A stretch of DNA of 64,000 bases from Enterococcus larvae. Its GTDB lineage: Bacteria; Bacillota; Bacilli; Lactobacillales; Enterococcaceae. Positions 37,325 through 48,400 of the stretch are shown here, in pieces. Both the position numbers and the translations under genes were made by a program. The stretch's first letter is position 1. The number at the start of each line of letters is the position of its first letter. The notes below the pieces were generated by a model. The model had not been told where the DNA came from, made no database searches, and worked only from the letters and a program-made list of their open reading frames with translations. The stretch covers positions 186,001 through 250,000 of the forward strand of contig NZ_JAEDXU010000006.1 of assembly GCF_017830045.1 (NCBI RefSeq), written 5' to 3'.

Positions 37325-37365
37325 GGGAAAAACGAAGATTCTTTTCCCTATCTTCTTTTTTTTTC
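37320..37365 (+). terminator. terminator of adcB
   Basis: GATAGGGGAAAA and TTTTCCCTATC pair and are followed by CTTCTTTTTTTTT; the hairpin begins in the adcB stop codon. Confidence 0.9.
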
Positions 37366-37368
37366 TAT

Positions 37369-37434
37369 AAATTGCGAACTATTTTAGTTTTTTTACTTAA
37401 AATGCTCGAATTTTTTGGTCTAAACCCTTATAAT
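37369..37434 (+). promoter_or_regulatory. purR promoter with PurBox-like motifs
   Basis: Two CGAA-centred AT-rich motifs (AATTGCGAACTATT at 37369 onward and AAAATGCTCGAATTTT at 37399 onward) resemble PurBox sequences bound by PurR. A TATAAT -10 lies at 37429-37434 with a poor -35, as expected for an activated promoter. PurR self-regulation is plausible but unproven. Confidence 0.45.
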
Positions 37435-37467
37435 AAGGAGCGATAGAGAGAAAAGGAAGTGACCAAT

Positions 37468-38286
37468 TTGAAAACACGCAGAAGTGAACGTTTGATTGAC
37501 ATGACTCATTACTTGTTGGATCATCCCCATAAATTAGTATCGTTGACTTTTTTTGCAGAAAGATATCAATCCGCGAAATCCTCAATCAGTGAGGATCTTG
37601 CGATTATTAAAAAGACATTTCAACAAAGAGGAACAGGCTTGTTGGAGACCGTTCCCGGAGCAGCCGGGGGCGTGCAGTTTATTCCAAAGATTCCGTATGA
37701 AGAAGCAAAGCAGTTCATTATGGAGTTGGGGGATCGCCTGTCTGAACAGGATCGTCTATTGCCAGGAGGCTATGTCTACCTATCTGATTTATTAGGGCAG
37801 CCGGATCTGCTTCGCCAAATCGGGCGAGTGATTGCCTCTATGTATCTGGATAAAAAAGTCGATGCTGTTATGACCGTTGCGACTAAAGGGGTCCCAATCG
37901 CTCAAGCGGTGTCCTATTATTTGAATGTTCCTTTTGTTATTGTTCGTAGAGATTCAAAAATCACAGAAGGCTCTACTGTAAGTGTGAACTATGTTTCGGG
38001 TTCTTCTGAAAGAATCGAAAAGATGGAGCTTTCTAAGCGAAGCCTGGCACGTGGTTCAAGAGTGCTTGTTGTCGATGATTTTATGAAGGGTGGCGGAACT
38101 GTCAACGGAATGAAGAGCCTGATTGAAGAATTTGAGGCAGAATTAGTTGGCATTACGGTTTTCGCGGAATCTAAATTCAATGGACAGCGGGCAATCAATG
38201 ATTATACATCGTTGCTGTATGTGAAAGATGTAGATACTCAAACAAAGACGATCAATGTTGTTGCAGGAAACTACTTCAAAGGCTGA
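37468..38286 (+). CDS. purR: purine operon regulator PurR
   Basis: This 272-residue regulator has an N-terminal winged helix (RRSERLIDMTHYLLDHPHKL) and a phosphoribosyltransferase-like domain that senses PRPP; the PRPP loop VLVVDDFMKGGGTVNG is visible near residue 205. TTG at 37468 was chosen because PurR proteins begin M-K-x-R-R-S-E-R and AAAGGA lies 10 bases upstream; a GTG at 37459 is the alternative. In enterococci purR precedes glmU; here a WxL surface cluster lies between them. Confidence 0.94.
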   Translation: MKTRRSERLIDMTHYLLDHPHKLVSLTFFAERYQSAKSSISEDLAIIKKTFQQRGTGLLETVPGAAGGVQFIPKIPYEEAKQFIMELGDRLSEQDRLLPGGYVYLSDLLGQPDLLRQIGRVIASMYLDKKVDAVMTVATKGVPIAQAVSYYLNVPFVIVRRDSKITEGSTVSVNYVSGSSERIEKMELSKRSLARGSRVLVVDDFMKGGGTVNGMKSLIEEFEAELVGITVFAESKFNGQRAINDYTSLLYVKDVDTQTKTINVVAGNYFKG

Positions 38287-38410
38287 GTATGAACTATAGA
38301 TTTGTGCTGTGGTTTTCTATGAAATTTTTATTATGAATCAAGTATTTTTATTCAATTGTTTAAATGATAAAATGATAGACAATTGATAAAATTATTAAAT
38401 CGGAATAATT

Positions 38411-38449
38411 AAAAAAGCTTTCTCTTTTTAAAAAAAGAGAAAGCTTTTT
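38411..38449 (+). terminator. terminator downstream of purR
   Basis: AAAAAAGCTTTCTCTTTTT pairs with AAAAAGAGAAAGCTTTTT. No gene is seen between 38287 and 38726. Confidence 0.9.
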
Positions 38450-38726
38450 CTATTTAAATAACAAATCGACAACAACATGTGAATAAATTAACTTAAAAAT
38501 GGATATAGAGCTCAGTTGCTTCTATATATGAATTTTTCGTTAGGTGTGTCATTTTTTTAATGGACGTTATATGTCATTAGAAAAACGTTTAAAAAATAAT
38601 GATTTGATTAGAAAGAAATCTGGCTATCAATTTTTTTTCGTTAGATTGTTATTTATAAAAGTCGGCATTATACTGATTGAGTCAGTTGAAGCAATGAAAT
38701 TTTTAGGAAAGGAGGAAATTATTTTT

Positions 38727-40871
38727 TTGAAACTGAAGAAATCCAAAGGAATGGTTATCATTCTTTTTTTTGTATCCCTGATCTTGATCCCAGCTCGTGC
38801 TGAAGGCACTGGAATCAAGCCACGCAATGCATTGGGCGGTATTTCCGATATCAATCAGGTAAAGGATCGTCTGATAAAGTTAGATAACTATTTTTATCCA
38901 GTGACATCAGGGCAAGGTGTCGTAAGTAACGTGACGAATGAGGATGGCTATGACATTGTCAATGTGACGAAAAGGAGTACGACCTACGGGAATGGGGCAA
39001 TCTGGTCCGAAGACGGCTATCGTATGAATTTGGATTATGATTTTTCAACGAGTATGTGGCTGTATTTCGGGAAAGATACTGGAAGCGGATCAAAACCGGA
39101 AGAGAAAAAAGTTGGAGATGGGATGGCTTTTGTCATGCACGCCGACAGTGAAGGGAAAAATGCGTTTGCTAAGTCTTCCCGAGGAAATAATGTTTTTGGC
39201 GGAGGTGCATCACTGGGTGTCTGGGCACAGGCGAACACGACCGGTGGAATAAAAGGGGCGATCACTAATTCTCTGGCAATCGAATTCGATAACCATATCA
39301 ATAAGACTGGGATGGATAAGGATACGACAAACGGGAATGATGGAACAAAGCCTTATGGACATATCGCTTGGGGACTACCGGGAAAGGCGTACACCTATGG
39401 GAGAAGTGGTGCCAATCGAACACAAATCCACAATGATGCGCAGGCCGTCGACACCTTTGGAGATGATCGCTGGCATCTGTTTTCAATCAACTGGGATTCT
39501 GAACGAAAACAGCTGACGTATAAGCTTGATGAGCTGTTGGAAAAAACAATTTCTCTGAATCCGCAGGATGTATTTGGAACAAGCACGGTGTATTGGGGAT
39601 TTACCGGCTCAACCGGTTCAGCAAAGATGGATGCCCGTGTAGCGTTCGAGGAATTTCCCAGACCCATTTTCACACAGGTAGAGGAGAAAATTGTTGATGA
39701 ATCAGGAAAGCCAGTGATCGATCAAACAGTGACTGAGGGACAGAAGCTGACCTATCAGATTGCTTTGAACGAGATCAAGGGAACTGGTGAGCTGAATAAT
39801 CTGACAATCAAGAAGAAACTGGATCAACATGTGCTGTTTTCTAAGGATACAGGGAATGTTCAGTTACTGAAGAACGGCTCTCCCATTGCCGGAAATATTG
39901 AACAGCAGGATGGGTGGTGGGTATTTTCTAGTCCGCAGCCTTTGTCTTTGGTTAAAGGAGATCAGCTGCGTTTATCCTTTGAGGTGGAAATGAAGCAGGG
40001 AGAGAAAATCTCCGGAAAGCCGTTGCAGATGCAAATAGACAGCGGTGATACGTTGGTGACGGCGCAAAACAATGTTGGTGAATCCATGACGTTGCCTCAC
40101 CATGCTGGATCATTTTATCTAGATAGTAATCTGGCTCCGGAATTGCGAAAACTGGAAGCAGTGGAACAGATCCCCACCACGGAAGATTTTACAGTGAGGG
40201 TCGAATGGGAGGAATGGAATGCTCTGGATGAAGGGGTTGTTTCATTTTCTTTGGATGATTTGAGTACAGGTCAGACAGAGGATCTGAAAAGGGAACAGAA
40301 CTTCACGACAGACAACTCGGGAAGCTATTTGGGACAAGGCATATCTGAAGTGAATTTTGGACAGTTGCCCGTTGGCAATTATCAACTGACAGTGAGGGCT
40401 CGTGATAGAAATCAAAAACTATCGAATGCACTCACGAAAAGCATAACGGTTCGCGGTACTTTGACCTTAGTTTCAGTTCCCGACATTCTTGATTTTGGTG
40501 AAGTAGCCATCAATCAAATTGAAAATGAGAAAAAGGAATATGCACGAAAAGCCGGCAATAAAATGACTGTGGAGGTTTCTGATTTACGGGCATCTTCGGC
40601 ATCTCCTTGGGTTTTACAAGCGACTCTTCAACAACCGATGAAGGCGGAAGGAAGTGCCAGGGAGTTTTCCGGAAAACTGTTCGATTCAGCAGTCGGTGTT
40701 GGAAGCGGAGGCAACAATTATCCTAATGAACAGCTGCTTACTATTCGTCAAAATGGCTCGCTGAACAAAACCTGGCAGGAAAACGAAGGCATTCTGCTTC
40801 AGGTTCGAGATACTGTAGTTCAAGGGGATTATTCTGCCACAATCAATTGGACGCTTCAGGAGGGCATATAA
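38727..40871 (+). CDS. WxL-domain surface protein with L-type lectin-like domain
   Basis: This secreted protein of about 714 residues has a signal peptide (basic start, core VIILFFVSLILI, cleavage near ARAEG). A lectin-like beta-sandwich of about 270 residues follows, with GDGMAFVMHAD, NSLAIEFDNH, RTQIHND and HLFSINWDSERKQLTYKLD. Then come two beta-rich stalk domains and a C-terminal WxL domain with SPWVLQA and NWTLQEG, the two W-x-L motifs that bind peptidoglycan. It may bind glycans and anchor non-covalently. TTG at 38727 with AAAGGAGGA upstream is the likely start; an open frame continues upstream to 38544. It heads a Csc-type cluster. Confidence 0.85.
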   Translation: MKLKKSKGMVIILFFVSLILIPARAEGTGIKPRNALGGISDINQVKDRLIKLDNYFYPVTSGQGVVSNVTNEDGYDIVNVTKRSTTYGNGAIWSEDGYRMNLDYDFSTSMWLYFGKDTGSGSKPEEKKVGDGMAFVMHADSEGKNAFAKSSRGNNVFGGGASLGVWAQANTTGGIKGAITNSLAIEFDNHINKTGMDKDTTNGNDGTKPYGHIAWGLPGKAYTYGRSGANRTQIHNDAQAVDTFGDDRWHLFSINWDSERKQLTYKLDELLEKTISLNPQDVFGTSTVYWGFTGSTGSAKMDARVAFEEFPRPIFTQVEEKIVDESGKPVIDQTVTEGQKLTYQIALNEIKGTGELNNLTIKKKLDQHVLFSKDTGNVQLLKNGSPIAGNIEQQDGWWVFSSPQPLSLVKGDQLRLSFEVEMKQGEKISGKPLQMQIDSGDTLVTAQNNVGESMTLPHHAGSFYLDSNLAPELRKLEAVEQIPTTEDFTVRVEWEEWNALDEGVVSFSLDDLSTGQTEDLKREQNFTTDNSGSYLGQGISEVNFGQLPVGNYQLTVRARDRNQKLSNALTKSITVRGTLTLVSVPDILDFGEVAINQIENEKKEYARKAGNKMTVEVSDLRASSASPWVLQATLQQPMKAEGSAREFSGKLFDSAVGVGSGGNNYPNEQLLTIRQNGSLNKTWQENEGILLQVRDTVVQGDYSATINWTLQEGI

Positions 40872-40894
40872 CTGATTAAAGGATGTGTAAGCGA

Positions 40895-41203
40895 ATGAAC
40901 AAGTTAGATAAGTTTTGGACGTATATAGCTGTATCCCTGTTTTTTCTATTTTTAATACCATTCGATTCAGCGGCAGCATCCGGCGGCAAGAGTACAGTTG
41001 GTATCACGCTTCAACAGGAGGAATCCACATCATCTTCAGAGCAGCAGACTTCAGCTTCAGAGGAGAAAACATAAGGGAACACCAATGATATTCTTCCGAA
41101 AACAGGAGAGAAATTACACATGCAATACATACTTCTGGGAATCGGAATCATTGGACTGCTCTGTACAAGGAGGGGATGGATCAGCTATGGGGAAAAACTA
41201 TAA
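40895..41203 (+). pseudogene. nonsense-interrupted small LPXTG (CscD-like) protein
   Basis: A frame starts at ATG 40895 with a signal peptide (VSLFFLFLIPFDSAAAS) and a Ser/Glu-rich stalk and stops at TAA 41072-41074. The same frame continues past the stop with ILPKTGEK, a hydrophobic helix (YILLGIGIIGLLC) and a basic tail, ending at TAA 41201-41203. Together these would make a CscD-type LPXTG protein of about 101 residues. The single TAA therefore removes the wall anchor. The next WxL gene overlaps its 3' end. Without the stop the gene would be a normal fourth member of the cluster. Confidence 0.8.
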
Positions 41204-41750
41204 ACGATTTCTATGCTCGTGCATGATGGCGTTATTCCTCGCAGCAGTGCCGGTCTATGGAGAAAGTAATGAAGAAACCCATGTTTCTGTAACGGATTCC
41301 AGATCACCTACCGGATACTTAAGAATAAACAGGATCAATTATGTAAGTTTTGGAGAAAAGATTCTGCGAAAAGCAGCAGATGATTATTATGCCGATACAG
41401 ATCTGATTCTTGAAATCGAAGATTCCAGAATAGAAAAGTCCCCTTGGCAGCTGAATTTGAAACTATCCCCGTTCATCAATGAAAAAAATGAGCAGCTTCA
41501 GGGTGTCAGCTATCATTTAGGAGCTGGTATGGTTTCAGGTGGCAAACAGGCGATTATCGGACAGGAATATTCCTCAGCCGGAAATACTGAGGGAGAGGAA
41601 TTCAGCAAAGTTCTTGTCAGTGAAGGAACAGAAAAAGGGGTATTTACCTATACGATCAAGGCGGCAGACATCTGGCTGCATCTGCCGCCAAAACAGCCGG
41701 AGGGCAATTTTCGCTCGGAAAAAACATGGTTGCTGGTAGACAGCATATAA
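41187..41750 (+). CDS. WxL-domain secreted protein
   Basis: This 187-residue protein consists of a signal peptide (MGKNYKRFLCSCMMALFLAAV, cleavage near VYGES) and one WxL domain with SPWQLNLKL and TWLLVDSI as the two motifs. ATG at 41187 has AAGGAGGGG upstream; an open frame to 40998 lies inside the broken LPXTG gene. It probably binds peptidoglycan together with the DUF916 partner. It overlaps the end of the broken gene by 17 bases, so their translation may once have been coupled. Confidence 0.82.
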   Translation: MGKNYKRFLCSCMMALFLAAVPVYGESNEETHVSVTDSRSPTGYLRINRINYVSFGEKILRKAADDYYADTDLILEIEDSRIEKSPWQLNLKLSPFINEKNEQLQGVSYHLGAGMVSGGKQAIIGQEYSSAGNTEGEEFSKVLVSEGTEKGVFTYTIKAADIWLHLPPKQPEGNFRSEKTWLLVDSI

Positions 41751-41781
41751 ACACAATTATAAATTTTGGAGGAAACATATC

Positions 41782-42357
41782 ATGAAAAAAATTATTGGAT
41801 TAAGTACAGTACTTTTAAGCGCAGCACTACTGGCAGGACCTTCTGCCTATGCAGTGAATCAGACAACAACAACAGTGGGTGTTGATGATGGGAGCGGCAA
41901 CGGAAACACGCCTGTGTTCAAGCTGTCAGCCGGCGGAGCAATGACTTTTGGAGAGTTGGACCTTTCTCAAGAAGCGGTCAACGGTCTTTACGAATTGGCA
42001 GCGACAAGCTCAGAAACTGTTTCTGTTGATGATAGACGCGGCTTAGAGGACAGTGATGCTTCTCTTCCATGGCGTGTGACAGCAGTTGCTTCTTCACTAA
42101 AAACAGACGGGGATATTGCGTTGCCGACGACGGCTTTCAAGCTGACTTTGGGCACACCAACAACAGCTGTTGAGAACAATGTAACAGCCAACAGTGAAGT
42201 AAATATCTTAGGTACAGCGAACAATGTCGGACAAGCTTCTGTAGGGAGAGGGAAAACGACTTTTGCGTCAGCGTCAGCAAAAATTTCTGTAGCTGAAACG
42301 GCGATAAAGGGAAGCTACAGCGGGACAATCGATTACACGCTGATCAGCGGTATCTAA
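41782..42357 (+). CDS. WxL-like secreted protein with altered motifs
   Basis: This 191-residue secreted protein begins with a clean signal peptide (VLLSAALLAGPSAYA). The body follows the WxL surface domain pattern, but both signature motifs are changed: LPWRVTA has Val for the Leu of the first motif, and the C-terminal DYTLISGI has Tyr for the Trp of the second. Cell-wall binding may be weaker or different. It starts 32 bases after the previous WxL gene behind GGAGG and is probably in the same operon. Confidence 0.8.
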   Translation: MKKIIGLSTVLLSAALLAGPSAYAVNQTTTTVGVDDGSGNGNTPVFKLSAGGAMTFGELDLSQEAVNGLYELAATSSETVSVDDRRGLEDSDASLPWRVTAVASSLKTDGDIALPTTAFKLTLGTPTTAVENNVTANSEVNILGTANNVGQASVGRGKTTFASASAKISVAETAIKGSYSGTIDYTLISGI

Positions 42358-42560
42358 TAGTAGTGTATTTCAATGGAGAGCGAATCATAGTGTATAGCCT
42401 GTGATAAGTGATCCATAGAAGTGCCGTTTGGAAAAAATCTGTGTTTAGAGGCAGGGGAATAGTTGATTTGATGTTCCTTCTGTTCTCTAACATATTTAGA
42501 ACAACAGTTTTCTCTGACAGCAAAACGAAGAGCAGGCTGGTTTTTACAGAAAGGAAAGCT

Positions 42561-43658
42561 ATGACTAAGAAACTATTATTTTACGTAATCACTATTTTTT
42601 CTCTTTTCTCTTTTTTTTGTGTTCCCCAGACAGTAGATGCTTCAGAAAATACTGTTGATTATTCCATCAGTGCGAACCTTCCGGAAAATCAAAGAGCAGG
42701 AAATGCAACATATTTTGACTTGACTGTCACACCTGGACAGGAACAGGAGCTGACAGTTAATATCTTCAATTCCTCAGACAAGGAGCAGACCTTCATTCTT
42801 GAAGCGAATACGGCTGTTACAAATAATAACGGAATCATCGATTATACACGACCCGATAAAAAACAGGAGCAGGACAGTACCTTGCTTTATGCATTTTCCG
42901 ATCTAATCACACATGATGAAACTATAATAGTCGGTGCCAATAGCAATGAGGTTGCTATTTTCAAATTAAATGTTCCTAAAGCGTCGTTTGATGGAATGAT
43001 TTTAGGCGGCTTCCATGTTCGACAGGAGACACCGGAAAGAACGGAAGGCCAAATCAATAATACATATTCTTATGCGTTGGGCGTGGTCCTGCGTGAAAAT
43101 GAAAAAGAAGTTACCCCTGATTTGAAGCTGATAGACATCACATCGGATTTGAACAATTATCGTCCACAGGTCTCTGTCAATTTGCAAAACGTACAACCAA
43201 TCAATATTCAAGAGCTGGCAATCAAGGCAAATATACGGAAAAAGGGACAGGACAAGGTTTTGAAGTCCTCTGAAAAACAGGGGCTTTCCATGGCTCCAAA
43301 TTCTAATTTTGATTTTGCTGTTTCATGGGAAGATCAGGGATTAGAGGCTGGGGAATATGAGCTTGAGCTGTCTGCCAATGATCAAGCGGGGAATGACTGG
43401 TACTTTGAAGAATCCTTTACAATTACAAAAGAGCAAGCAGAGACAGTAAATAAATCGGCATTAGGACTTTCTTCCACAGAAGACAGTGACGATCGATTCC
43501 TGTACGTTTTGCTAGGTGCGGTTGCTGTGCTGATTGTTCTCGTTCTTTATTTTATGCGTAGGCAGCGTGCGTTAGTTCTTCAACAAGAAATGCTTAGAAA
43601 ACAGAGGAAGCGCAAAAAGAGAAGGAAAAAGAAAAATGAGAATTCAACGGACAAATAA
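42561..43658 (+). CDS. DUF916/DUF3324 WxL-interacting protein (CscA-like)
   Basis: This 365-residue protein has a signal peptide (LFYVITIFSLFSFFCV), an N-terminal DUF916 domain (YSISANLPENQRAGNATYFDL, the WxLIP peptidoglycan-binding domain), a DUF3324 domain, a C-terminal membrane helix near residue 320-340 and a very basic cytoplasmic tail. Such proteins bind WxL proteins at the surface and are the constant part of Csc clusters. ATG at 42561 was chosen with AGAAAGGAAAG upstream. The gap 43659-44021 holds no gene; a small hairpin (CCCTTG with CAAGGG-like pairing near 43922) is seen. Confidence 0.88.
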   Translation: MTKKLLFYVITIFSLFSFFCVPQTVDASENTVDYSISANLPENQRAGNATYFDLTVTPGQEQELTVNIFNSSDKEQTFILEANTAVTNNNGIIDYTRPDKKQEQDSTLLYAFSDLITHDETIIVGANSNEVAIFKLNVPKASFDGMILGGFHVRQETPERTEGQINNTYSYALGVVLRENEKEVTPDLKLIDITSDLNNYRPQVSVNLQNVQPINIQELAIKANIRKKGQDKVLKSSEKQGLSMAPNSNFDFAVSWEDQGLEAGEYELELSANDQAGNDWYFEESFTITKEQAETVNKSALGLSSTEDSDDRFLYVLLGAVAVLIVLVLYFMRRQRALVLQQEMLRKQRKRKKRRKKKNENSTDK

Positions 43659-44021
43659 TGCTGGAGTGGATAACTGATTCAGCCGGAGAGAGATAAAATT
43701 TTTTTGAAAAGAAAAAATGTATGATTTAAACGGTGATCTCCTGAGACTGGTTTAGTGGCGTCAGTCCTACTATATGAAGAGATTGCTCCACTTTTCTAAC
43801 AATTGGTCTATGATATTTCTGAATTGGTTTGGTTGAAAAAGATGGTGCTGTAAGCTAAACTAAGAAGGAATGCGTATTCGTTTATACATCCTATGAAAGA
43901 AGTGGCCTCATAATAATGATTCCCTTGTTTACACTAAGGGGAGAGGTCGTTTCTTGCGCAACGATACCATCAATAGGAGCTGTTAAAGGAACGGATATGA
44001 CAAATTTTAGGAGTGTCGAAG

Positions 44022-45407
44022 ATGGAAAACAGTAGATACGTCATTATTTTAGCTGCCGGTAAAGGTACACGTATGAAATCGAAATTATACAAGGTTCTTC
44101 ATTCTGTAGCCGGAAAACCAATGGTAGAGCATATTGTAGATCAAGTAGAACAGACAAACCCGTCAGAAATAGTAACCGTTGTGGGGCATGGTGCTGATGC
44201 AATAAAGGAATATTTAGGCAACCGTACGCATTATGCGCTGCAAAAGGAGCAGCTTGGTACAGGGCATGCGGTGATGCAGGCGGCTGAGCTTTTGGAAGGG
44301 AAGAAGGGCACAACGCTGGTCATCACAGGGGACACACCGCTGTTGACTGCAGAAACACTGACGAACCTGTTTGATTATCATCAGGGGAAACATGCGAGTG
44401 CCACGATATTGACTGCTCAAGCAGATAATCCGACTGGTTACGGGCGGATCATTCGTGACCATTTAGGAATCGTAGAGAAAATCGTTGAACAAAAGGATGC
44501 CTCTGAAGAAGAAGCACGAGTAAGAGAAATCAATACAGGTACCTTCTGTTTTGACAATGAAGCATTATTTGCGGCACTGTCAAAAATAGATACGAACAAT
44601 GCACAGGGAGAATATTACTTAACAGATATTATTGAAATCCTGAAGCGTGATGGTGCCACGATTGCGGCTTATCGAATGGATGATTTCGATGAGGCGATGG
44701 GAATCAATGATCGTATTGCCTTAGCTAAAGCGAATAAAATCATGTATAAGCGTCTGAATTTGATGCATATGACTAACGGTGTGACATTTATCGATCCCGA
44801 AAATACCTATATTGATGAAGGTGTTGAGATTGGTTCAGATACAATCATCGAAGCTGGTGTTTGTATCAAAGGAAAATCTGTCATTGGAGAAGATTGCTTT
44901 ATTGGTTCCGGAACAGAGATTGTGGACAGTGTGATCAAGAATAATGTGACAATCAAGCATTCTGTTGTGGAGGAAAGTACGATATACAGCTATGCAGATG
45001 TCGGTCCGTTTGCACATCTTCGCCCGAATACAGAAATTGGCGAGCGTGCGCATATTGGGAATTTTGTCGAGGTGAAGAATGCAACGATTGATGAAGAGAC
45101 TAAAGTCGGACACCTCTCTTATGTAGGTGATGCTGACCTTGGTAAAGATATCAATGTCGGCTGCGGGGTGGTTTTTGTCAATTATGACGGCAAGGACAAG
45201 CATCGTGTGACGATTGGTGACCAATCCTTCATCGGTTCCGGTTCGAACCTGATTGCTCCATTAGCAATTGATAAGCGTTCGGTGATTGCTGCCGGCTCGA
45301 CCATCACTAATGATGTTCAATCCTATGATTTAGCGATTGCACGATCAAGACAGGTCAACAAAGGAGGCTATGCCAAAGATTTTCCATACTTCGAAGGAAA
45401 AGAATAA
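44022..45407 (+). CDS. glmU: bifunctional UDP-GlcNAc pyrophosphorylase / GlcN-1-P acetyltransferase
   Basis: This 461-residue enzyme makes UDP-GlcNAc, the first precursor of peptidoglycan and teichoic acids. The N-terminal nucleotidyltransferase has [18 protein letters not shown]; the C-terminal half is a left-handed beta-helix with [22 protein letters not shown], the acetyltransferase active-site segment. ATG at 44022 has AGGAG 9 bases upstream; a GTG at 44013 is too close to it. In other enterococci prs follows directly; here 10 kb of accessory genes intervene. Confidence 0.96.
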   Translation: MENSRYVIILAAGKGTRMKSKLYKVLHSVAGKPMVEHIVDQVEQTNPSEIVTVVGHGADAIKEYLGNRTHYALQKEQLGTGHAVMQAAELLEGKKGTTLVITGDTPLLTAETLTNLFDYHQGKHASATILTAQADNPTGYGRIIRDHLGIVEKIVEQKDASEEEARVREINTGTFCFDNEALFAALSKIDTNNAQGEYYLTDIIEILKRDGATIAAYRMDDFDEAMGINDRIALAKANKIMYKRLNLMHMTNGVTFIDPENTYIDEGVEIGSDTIIEAGVCIKGKSVIGEDCFIGSGTEIVDSVIKNNVTIKHSVVEESTIYSYADVGPFAHLRPNTEIGERAHIGNFVEVKNATIDEETKVGHLSYVGDADLGKDINVGCGVVFVNYDGKDKHRVTIGDQSFIGSGSNLIAPLAIDKRSVIAAGSTITNDVQSYDLAIARSRQVNKGGYAKDFPYFEGKE

Positions 45408-45410
45408 ACA

Positions 45411-45444
45411 AAAGAGTGGAACCTGATCAGGTTCCACTCTTTTT
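45411..45444. terminator. bidirectional terminator between glmU and the nucleotidase gene
   Basis: GAGTGGAACCTG and CAGGTTCCACTC are perfect inverted arms with AAA on one side and TTTT on the other. Confidence 0.92.
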
Positions 45445-45488
45445 AAATTTTCAGGATAGCTTCGAGCTAATGTATATCGCTCGGAGGC

Positions 45489-48400
45489 TTACGCTCTTCT
45501 TTGGTTATAGAGGTAGAAGCCTGCGCCTGCGGTTCCGGCAGCTAGTAATCCGATACTTAGGTAAGAAATGATGCGTTCTCCTGTATTTGGATAGTTGCCG
45601 CCGGCAGGTTTTTCAGCGTCTTTATCTTTACTGGAGTCTGTAGTACCAGTTCCTGAATCATCGGTACTGTCATCTGTACCGCCGTTTTCGCCTGGGATCT
45701 TATTGAAGTCCACTTCAGCGATCGAAACGATACGTTTACCTGGGAACTGTTCTTCGTATTGGCTTAGATCGATATTTGTCGCTGCGTCCAATACACGAAT
45801 CGTTGTAGCTTGTTTCAAGTAGTTGATCAGAACAGTATCAAGAGATGGACCTTCTTCTCTTTCTCCGCCAAGCATATCGTATCCGTCGCCGCCGGCAGCC
45901 AAGAAGTCATTAGTTGCCATGTTATAGGTTGCGTCATCTTTGATAGCTTCGAATTTTCCTGTTTCTTTATTTTGTACCTCAACAGAAAGTACACGTTCTC
46001 CGACAACTGTTTTGTCTGTATCGTTGCCATCATCGTTTGTTAGTAAAGTTCCTTGTTTTGTAGAATCATAATAAACACGAACAGTACTGGATACATGAAG
46101 GAATCCACCATTCGCCCCTAGCTTGGGTTGACCGTAATCATCAAGGATGATCTTACCGCTTTCGTCTGTTTGTGCACTTGAGCGAAGAGACATCTCAAAC
46201 ATTTCTTTTACCTGTGCACCTGTGACTTTGATTTGAGAGATACTGTTTCCAAATGGCAGTACCGCTATGATATCTCCCAAGGTTACAGCACCTGGTTCAA
46301 TATTGGCACGTAGACCGCCGCCGTTTGTCACAGCAAAATCAGTTGGTTCACTGAAGCCGCCTTGTCCGTAAGCCAGCATTGCATCGCCAACTAAGTTTCC
46401 AAGGTTGGTTTCTCTAGTTCGAACATTGTCGCGCTCTCCGTTGAATAGGTAAGGGTTATTTTCGATAACTACTTCTGATCCCCACTTTTCAAAGTTTGCT
46501 TTTGCTTCATCAACGAGAGCCTTCACTGCCGCATTTTCTTCTAAATCAGCTAAATATTTTGCACTGATCAGTTCAGCAGATTTTTTCTCTGCAGCATTCA
46601 TATCGATTTTTACCATGCCGACATTATTCAGGTAGTTCCCTGTTTGGGTATAAAGAACATTGCCAAACATTTTACCGCCGTCAACTGCTGTATGAGAATG
46701 TCCGTCCAGTACGACCATGTTCAGGTCTGGGAAAGCTTTACTCATTGCCTCTGCCAAGGTATCTCCACGCCACTCGTTCGGTGTCGTTTCATCAATTCCA
46801 AGGTGTCCGGCAATAATGAAGGCATCAATATCCTCAGCGCCGTCTTTCAGAGCTGTGACGACCTTCTTCGTTTCTTCGATTGGATCAGCAAACGTTACAC
46901 CAACCACATTGTTTGGGTGTGTTTTCGTTGCTGTCTCAGGCGTTGTTACACCGATCACAGCAAATTTTCTGCCGTCTTTTTCAATAATTGTATAGGGTTC
47001 AAAAATAAGTTTTCCATCTTTATACGTATTATTAGAAAGAAGAGGGAAATTCAGTTGTGCTTTGTAATCCAGTGCACGGTCCAAGCCGAAATCAAATTCA
47101 TGATTTCCAACTGCCATGGCATCATAGCCGACCTCATTCATGATGGCAACCATGTCCATTCCTTCAGAGAAGTTGGATATTGGCAGACCTTGGAAAGCAT
47201 CACCGACATCGATCAATAGGTCTGGATCTTTTAGATTTTTGAAGGTTTTCAGACGAGCCATTCCTAATACATCGCTGCCGTTTCCTTCCAGACGTCCATG
47301 GATATCATTTGTATGCATGATTGTTACAGTTGTCGGCTGGAAACCGGCATCTCGAACATCTTGCTTCGTGATTGCCTTGACATTCGGTGTCCGTCCGTCA
47401 GCTGAAGGTGTGGTTTGTAATGTACCGTTGTTAACCAGATCAACAGCTAGTGCGCGCCAGTCTTCATCGAAATCATAACCGATCACTTCCCAGTTGCGTT
47501 CGATTTCTTCTTCAGGATCAAGAGTTCCTTTTTCCTTGATATACTGTGCAATAAAGCCGCGCAGTGTTTCAGGATCGGTAGAAACAATCGGGTCTTCCGT
47601 GACAATACCGGATGCCAACAGTCCTTCGTAACGATAATTGTTCATCGCAATTGTATAAGTGGCAGTCGGATCAACGGCATTTCCTTCGATCGTAGGATTG
47701 ATGATTCGCTGACCTTCCGGTTTAGAGATATCGACCTTATAATCAATACCTGAGAAGATATCGTAGTTGTATACACGAATCGTCTCATTGAAGCTGATTG
47801 TTAAATCTTCAGGCTGAGGTGTGTTGTAATACTTCGCCTGATTTTCCATATAAGTCAGCAGGTTCGCACCAGTAATATTGACGCTGACTAATGTGTTTGG
47901 ATACTTGTAGATATCGAAAATATTAGAATAAGAGATGTTTCCTTTATCAAATTTACTATCTGCTTTAAACAATGCAGAAGCCGCAAGCTGAGCGCCAGTA
48001 TATTTTCTTTGAACGTTATTGATCAAAGAAATCATTGCTGTCGGTTGAAGCTGTGCTTCCGGAATACCAGCCACTTCTTCTTTTGGTAAGAAACTTTCGG
48101 TTGCGGTCCCGATCGTTTCAGAAATGAATTGACGTGTTGTATCATGGTATGTCTGAGTGGAAGCTTTCAGGTCCTCGTCAGCGGCAACTTTTGTCGTGTC
48201 AACGATGGAAGGTGTACTGTTTTTCACTTTCCATTCGCCATCGACTTGTTCAATATCAAGGTCGATACGTACCATTTCAATCCCTGTATCTTTTGGTGCG
48301 CCGACTGCTGTTGTTCCACTTGGACTTTCAATCTGTTCAGCGAAGGAACGATGGTCATGTCCAAGGATGTACGCATCGATCCCTGCAACATTGTTGATTA

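Noticed and set aside
40998-41186. Upstream extension of the WxL protein frame
   Set aside because: It lies inside the broken LPXTG gene and would place the signal peptide internally; ATG at 41187 has a good ribosome site.
46644-47219. Long plus-strand frames inside the nucleotidase gene
   Set aside because: They are shadows of the minus-strand gene, which has clear domains, a signal peptide and a sorting motif.
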